A program made the translations under genes and the position numbers. The notes under the pieces are model-generated. The model was not told where the DNA came from and made no database searches. It saw only the letters and a list, made by a program, of their open reading frames with translations. Positions 50,630-54,750 of a stretch of DNA of 54,750 nucleotides are shown one piece after another; position 1 is the first letter of the stretch; each line of letters starts with the position of its first letter. The DNA lies in assembly GCA_947504205.1 (NCBI GenBank), contig CANNGL010000005.1, positions 1 through 54,750 on the forward strand, written 5' to 3'. This DNA comes from an uncultured Litoreibacter sp. GTDB taxonomy: Bacteria > Pseudomonadota > Alphaproteobacteria > Rhodobacterales > Rhodobacteraceae.

Positions 50630-51420
50630 TTGCGAAAGAAAGGCAGAGCCAATGACCACCCGAGGCGGGATGGGCGTTCGTCTTGCCATTCCAGACCGAT
50701 GGCCATGGCTGTGTGACCCGCTTCGGGCTGGGCAATGTAGGTCCCAAAAATGCGGTCCCAGATCGACAAGGCGAAACCGTAATTGCTGTCATGCTCATGG
50801 CGTTCGGTCGAATGATGCACCCGGTGCATATCTGGCGTTACAAGCACCAGCCGGACGATCCGATCCAGCCAGATCGGCAGTTTGATATTCGCATGATTAA
50901 ACATCGCTGTGCCGTTGAGAATGATTTCGAACAGGATAACGGCCAAGGCTGATGGGCCCAGCAGATAGACCACACCGATTTTCAGGATCATTGAGAGGGC
51001 GATTTCAACCGGATGAAACCTGATGGCGGTTGTGACATCGATATCGACGTCGGCGTGATGAACCCGATGCAGCCGCCACAAGATGGGGATTTTGTGGGTC
51101 ACAAGATGCTGCAGCCAGATGACGAAATCCAGGATCAGGATCGACAAGACGACCTCAACCACCATCGGTAAGTCGGTAACGTTGAACAGGCCCCAGTTTC
51201 TGGCTCCTGCATCAATCGCGGCCCCAACTGCAAGCAGCGGCAGGAAGATCGCCATGGCCCGCAATGTCAGCGTATCGACGATGATAATGGCCCAATTGGT
51301 CGTCCAGCGGGCGCTGCGCGTTTGACTGCGTTGGCGTCGTGGGGCCAAAGCCTCGATCGCTGCCAGCAGAACAAACAGCCCTACAAACACGGAGAGGCGG
51401 ATGATGGCTTCGTTTTCCAT
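50626..51420 (-). CDS. Sterol desaturase / fatty acid hydroxylase family protein
   Basis: A 264-residue integral membrane di-iron enzyme. The three histidine clusters HLVTH (about 108-112), HRVHHAD (about 120-126) and HRVHHSTERHEHD (about 205-217) are all present among about four transmembrane segments. These enzymes hydroxylate or desaturate lipids, carotenoids or hopanoid-like molecules. It heads a tight minus-strand operon with the ferredoxin and phosphatase genes. Confidence 0.92.
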   Translation of the reverse strand: MENEAIIRLSVFVGLFVLLAAIEALAPRRQRSQTRSARWTTNWAIIIVDTLTLRAMAIFLPLLAVGAAIDAGARNWGLFNVTDLPMVVEVVLSILILDFVIWLQHLVTHKIPILWRLHRVHHADVDIDVTTAIRFHPVEIALSMILKIGVVYLLGPSALAVILFEIILNGTAMFNHANIKLPIWLDRIVRLVLVTPDMHRVHHSTERHEHDSNYGFALSIWDRIFGTYIAQPEAGHTAMAIGLEWQDERPSRLGWSLALPFFRK

Positions 51421-51502
51421 GGCCTTGAACTTACTCTGAAATCATCGGCTCACAAGCGGCGGGGTGCCGCATGGTATGCACGTTCCTGTGAGTGATGCAG
51501 GC

Positions 51503-52366
51503 CTAGTCGCGGATGATCGAACCCGCGCCATGATCGGTGAACAGTTCGAGCAGACACGCGTTTGGAGCGCGACCGTCGAGGATAACTGCTGCTCTCACGC
51601 CTCCGTTCAAGGCTGACAATGCTGTTTCAGTCTTGGGGATCATGCCCCCCGCAATCACACCCTCTTTGGTCAAGGCGTCTATTTGTTGGGCTGTTAGCTC
51701 TGTGACGACATCTCCAGCCGCGTTTTTCACGCCGGATACGTCTGTCAGCAACAGAAGGCGATCTGCCTTCAGGGCTGCAGCTATCGCGCCTGCGGCGGTG
51801 TCGCCATTTATGTTGAATGTCTCGCCTTGGCGACCGGCTCCGATGGGGGCGATAACTGGGATGATCTGCGCTTCAAACAATTCGCGCAGCATCTCGGGGT
51901 TTACCTCGTTGGGCTCACCCACAAATCCCAGGGCGGGATTGGCCGGATCGCAAACCATCAGATTGGCGTCCTTGCCAGACAGGCCGACGGCGCGACCGCT
52001 TTCATTGTTGATCGCTGCCACGATACGCTTGTTGACGCTTCCGGACAAAACCATCTCGACCACTTCGATCGTCGCGGCATCAGTAACGCGCTTGCCGTCC
52101 ACAAATTCAGAGGCGACACCCAGCTTGTCGAGCATGGCGTTGATCATTGGACCGCCCCCGTGGACGATCACAGGGTTCACCCCAACCTGACGCATCAAGA
52201 CGACATCGCGCGCAAAGCTCTGCATCGCCTCGTCACTGCCCATGGCATGGCCGCCCAGTTTGATGACAACAACCGCACCATCGTAGCGTTGCAGATACGG
52301 CAGGGCTTCAGACAGGGTACGCGCTGTGGCAATCCAATCTCGGTTCATGGCGGTTTGCTTTTTCAT
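51503..52366 (-). CDS. argB: Acetylglutamate kinase
   Basis: A 287-residue N-acetylglutamate kinase, the second step of arginine synthesis. [12 protein letters not shown] is the ATP phosphate loop. [19 protein letters not shown], the substrate loop [12 protein letters not shown] and [20 protein letters not shown] are family features. The start could be ATG 52366 or 52348; the first keeps the short MKKQTA extension. The flanking plus-strand SDR is divergent. Confidence 0.97.
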   Translation of the reverse strand: MKKQTAMNRDWIATARTLSEALPYLQRYDGAVVVIKLGGHAMGSDEAMQSFARDVVLMRQVGVNPVIVHGGGPMINAMLDKLGVASEFVDGKRVTDAATIEVVEMVLSGSVNKRIVAAINNESGRAVGLSGKDANLMVCDPANPALGFVGEPNEVNPEMLRELFEAQIIPVIAPIGAGRQGETFNINGDTAAGAIAAALKADRLLLLTDVSGVKNAAGDVVTELTAQQIDALTKEGVIAGGMIPKTETALSALNGGVRAAVILDGRAPNACLLELFTDHGAGSIIRD

Positions 52367-52485
52367 ATTTGGTGTTCCGGTTCAGGTGTAGCCCCATAGC
52401 GCTCCGGCACCTCTTTGCCAAGATCGCAACAGCGATTGCGCTGAATAGTCGTTGCGCTAGAGTGGCCTGCAAATGGAGTTGCGCC

Positions 52486-53220
52486 ATGTCCGAAACCCAA
52501 AAAATCATGCTTCTTACAGGTGCCAGTCGCGGCATTGGCCATGCGACGGTGAAGCGCTTTAACGCCGAAGGCTGGCGGGTGCTGACGTGCTCGCGCCACC
52601 CATTTCCCGAGGAATGTCCTTGGGGTGGAGGGGCAGAAAACCACATTCAACTGGATTTGGCTGACCCCAAGAACACAATTGAGGCGATCGAGCGCATCCG
52701 CAAGCGGATCAATGGGCGCTTGGATGCGCTGGTGAACAATGCCGGTATCTCGCCAAAAGGCAGCGATGGGGAGCGGCTCAACACTCTCGACACTGATTTG
52801 CGGACATGGGGGCATGTCTTTCATGTGAATTTCTTTGCGTCGGTTGTTTTGGCACGGGGATTAAAGGCGGAATTGGCGGCGTCCAAAGGGTCGGTTGTAA
52901 ATGTGACGTCGATTGCCGGAAGCCGCGTGCATCCATTCGCGGGTGCGGCTTACTCGACCTCCAAGGCGGCTCTGGCGGCTCTAACGCGGGAAATGGCGCA
53001 TGACTTTGGCCCGTTCGGTGTGCGGGTGAACGCCATCGCGCCGGGCGAGGTGGAGACGGCTATCCTGTCACCGGGTACCGACAAGATCGTCGAAAAGCTG
53101 CCATTGCAGCGCTTGGGGCAGCCTGAGGAAGTGGCAGCTGCGATCTACTTCCTTTGCTCAGAGGAAAGCAGCTATATTTCAGGTGCAGAGATTGAGGTGA
53201 ACGGGGCGCAGCACGTCTAG
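52486..53220 (+). CDS. Short-chain dehydrogenase/reductase
   Basis: A 244-residue classical SDR with TGASRGIG near residue 10, NNAG near 83, catalytic YSTSK near 160 and PGEVETAILSPG. The C-terminus YISGAEIEVNGAQHV is typical. ATG 52486 is chosen; the frame extends upstream to 52369 through non-conserved sequence. It is divergent from argB and its stop touches the convergent ysxC stop by 4 bases. The substrate is unknown. Confidence 0.9.
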   Translation: MSETQKIMLLTGASRGIGHATVKRFNAEGWRVLTCSRHPFPEECPWGGGAENHIQLDLADPKNTIEAIERIRKRINGRLDALVNNAGISPKGSDGERLNTLDTDLRTWGHVFHVNFFASVVLARGLKAELAASKGSVVNVTSIAGSRVHPFAGAAYSTSKAALAALTREMAHDFGPFGVRVNAIAPGEVETAILSPGTDKIVEKLPLQRLGQPEEVAAAIYFLCSEESSYISGAEIEVNGAQHV

Positions 53221-53873
53221 TCGAGCGCGGCAATGATCGCGCGCAGCTTTTCGATACCGTCGCCTTTTTCCGATGACGTTAGCACAAGTTCTGGGAAAGC
53301 GGCCGGGTGCTTTTGCAAAGCGCCGGATACCTGATCCATCAGTTTTGAGCGCTCGGCCGCCTTGATCTTGTCCGCCTTGGTCAGAACGACCTGAAACGTG
53401 ACCGCCGACTGATCCAGAAGTTTCAGAATGTCATGGTCGACGGCCTTAACGCCGTGTCGCGCATCGATCAGAACGAAGGCCCGCCGCAGGGTCTGGCGCC
53501 CCGAAAGATAAGACTTCAACAGGCGCTGCCATTTTTCCACAACCGGGATCGGGGCTTTGGCGAAGCCGTAGCCGGGCAGATCGACCAGATAACCATATTG
53601 GCCACCAAGCTCGAAATAGTTGATTTCTTGGGTGCGGCCGGGCGTGTTGGAAGTTCTTGCCAGTGCCTTGCGGCCGGTCAGAGCGTTGATCAGAGATGAC
53701 TTCCCGACGTTTGACCGCCCGGCAAAGCAAACCTCGATCCTGTCAGCTGGCGGGAGACCGTTCATGGCCACGACACCTTTGAGAAACGTCGTCTCGCCAG
53801 CGAACAAATTGCGGCCAGCCTCCAATTCTTGTGCCGTTGGTTCCGGGGCCTCTTTGAATTGGAATGTCGCCAT
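53217..53873 (-). CDS. ysxC: Ribosome biogenesis GTPase YsxC/EngB (YihA)
   Basis: A 218-residue GTPase needed for large-subunit assembly. G1 GRSNVGKSS is near 52-60, the switch region NTPGRTQEINYF follows, G3 is DLPGYGFAKAP, G4 is TKADK and the C-terminal region has LTSSEKGDGIEKLR. It lies 3 bases after the MOSC gene on the same strand. Confidence 0.97.
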   Translation of the reverse strand: MATFQFKEAPEPTAQELEAGRNLFAGETTFLKGVVAMNGLPPADRIEVCFAGRSNVGKSSLINALTGRKALARTSNTPGRTQEINYFELGGQYGYLVDLPGYGFAKAPIPVVEKWQRLLKSYLSGRQTLRRAFVLIDARHGVKAVDHDILKLLDQSAVTFQVVLTKADKIKAAERSKLMDQVSGALQKHPAAFPELVLTSSEKGDGIEKLRAIIAALD

Positions 53874-53876
53874 TAC

Positions 53877-54620
53877 TTAAAGCACCCGAACTGCGTCACC
53901 CAAAGCTATCTGGCCGCCTTTTGTCACCACACCATAAACTCCGAAATCCTGATGGTTCCACGTTTCCAGAGCTTTCAGCGTGTCTGCATCGCGTTGTCCC
54001 GTGGCAGGGTTGGCTGTGGTTGCCAGGCATCGGGTGATCCGTTCGCGGATTTCCAGTTCGACCGATCCGATCGCGACTGTCTTGCCGATCCAATCGAATT
54101 CTTCCCAGACATCCAACCCTTCGAGGATCAGATTGCCGCGCCAGCGCAACGGATCAATTTCGTACCCGAGTTTTTGTTCGACAGCGCGGTGAGAGGAAAG
54201 ACTGTTGAGTGATATCGAAGGAAAATCGCTATCGGTCATGCCGCGTCCGGGCACACGGATTATGTGGGTCGATTGCGCCCGATTTTCGGGCATCAGCGGG
54301 CGCACCCAGTCTATGAGTTCATTTGCATCGCGATCCGGGTGAACCGTCAGATCGGGACGTTCAGGATGGCGCAGCGTGACCCTTTCGGAGGTCTCGTCCA
54401 GCTCGGTCGATATCGCCATCAGGCCGGGAGCTTTGGCACCACGCGAGAAATTCGCGCAAGGCGCCCATTCGGTTCCGTCTGTGCGCGTTCCTTCGTGAGC
54501 GACGGCCCAGGTGCGATCCCAAGACATGGTCCGGCCAGCCTCTAATGCCACCTGTTCAAGGGCTTCACGCCCATGACTTTTGATAGGGTAGCGCCAGATC
54601 TGGGCCAGCGCCTTGGTCAT
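53877..54620 (-). CDS. MOSC-domain protein
   Basis: A 247-residue protein with an N-terminal MOSC_N beta-barrel (about 5-110: AQIWRYPIKSHGREAL) and a C-terminal MOSC domain (about 130-245). The conserved Cys lies in RITRCLATTANPATGQRD. MOSC proteins bind molybdenum cofactor or sulfur; this group is related to YcbX and mARC. Its ATG overlaps the yidC stop by 3 bases, so it is coupled to yidC. Confidence 0.92.
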   Translation of the reverse strand: MTKALAQIWRYPIKSHGREALEQVALEAGRTMSWDRTWAVAHEGTRTDGTEWAPCANFSRGAKAPGLMAISTELDETSERVTLRHPERPDLTVHPDRDANELIDWVRPLMPENRAQSTHIIRVPGRGMTDSDFPSISLNSLSSHRAVEQKLGYEIDPLRWRGNLILEGLDVWEEFDWIGKTVAIGSVELEIRERITRCLATTANPATGQRDADTLKALETWNHQDFGVYGVVTKGGQIALGDAVRVL

Positions 54621-54750
54621 TTTTCAGCCTTGTCGCGCTGAAAGCCCGCTCGGATATTTCCGAAGATATCAGGCGTGTAGCCTTGGCTTCGCATAATTGC
54701 GTATTGCTGAATGAAAGTGATGATGTTGTTGGCGATCCAGTAGACGACAA
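54617..54750 (-). CDS. yidC: Membrane protein insertase YidC, C-terminal end (partial)
   Basis: The last 44 residues of YidC are encoded on the minus strand. VVYWIANNIITFIQQYAIMR is the typical end of the last transmembrane segment, followed by a charged tail ending RDKAEK. The rest lies beyond the window. YidC inserts proteins into the inner membrane. Gene order yidC-MOSC-ysxC-argB is usual in Rhodobacterales. Confidence 0.93.
   Translation of the reverse strand, partial: VVYWIANNIITFIQQYAIMRSQGYTPDIFGNIRAGFQRDKAEK

Overview
The window is chromosomal DNA from an alphaproteobacterium, most likely Rhodobacterales/Roseobacteraceae. The evidence is the gene order tuf-rpsJ...rpoA-rplQ, an aapJQMP amino-acid transporter, an ATP12-type ATPase chaperone, a yidC-MOSC-ysxC-argB block, and GC-rich protein-like sequence. 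The backbone is the S10/spc/alpha ribosomal superoperon, from the last codons of tuf to rplQ. It encodes 23 ribosomal proteins plus secY, adk and rpoA.

The ribosomal cluster is not continuous. Accessory DNA separates rplW from rplB (about 15 kb), rplP from rpmC (about 5 kb), rpmD from rplO (about 1.5 kb) and adk from rpsM (about 2.2 kb). Intrinsic terminators follow rplW, rplP, rpmD and rplQ. Short hairpin repeats with a GTAG foot (REP/BIME-like) lie at the first three breaks. The 15 kb insert is bracketed by identical 25-bp direct copies of one of these repeats.

Insert 1 (about 2.4-17.7 kb) holds five regulator-centred modules. They are: a LysR regulator divergent from a VOC-SDR-MFS-zinc-type ADH operon that ends against a tyrosine-recombinase remnant; an ECF42-like sigma factor with a DGPF protein and two SRPBCC paralogues, with matching candidate promoters in front of both SRPBCC genes; an AraC-type regulator with an acyl-CoA dehydrogenase and quinone oxidoreductase; a MarR regulator divergent from an EF-hand / cytochrome b561 / membrane protein / membrane-anchored ferredoxin-NADP reductase cassette; and a terminator plus REP cluster in front of rplB. 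Insert 2 (20.5-25.5 kb) holds TetR with a tautomerase and an SRPBCC protein, a TIGR02466-type 2OG-Fe(II) oxygenase with an unknown partner, a DM13 protein, a truncated copy of the oxygenase, and a protein with a SeqA-like N-terminus and a RAMA-like C-terminus. Insert 3 holds a small secreted protein and a VWA-domain protein. Insert 4 holds a Gfo/Idh/MocA dehydrogenase.

Downstream of rplQ the order is a Do-type periplasmic protease, rarA, crcB, an RluC-type pseudouridine synthase, a HAD phosphatase and ATP12, tightly packed. The aapJ-aapQ-aapM-aapP L-amino-acid ABC transporter follows. On the minus strand are a sterol-desaturase / ferredoxin / SixA-type phosphatase operon with 4-bp overlaps, then argB. 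Next come a plus-strand SDR gene and the minus-strand block ysxC, MOSC and the 3' end of yidC. I see no tRNA or rRNA gene, CRISPR array or intact insertion sequence. The most notable systems are the ECF42 module with duplicated promoters, the NOX-like split electron-transfer cassette, and the REP-marked fragmentation of the ribosomal operon.
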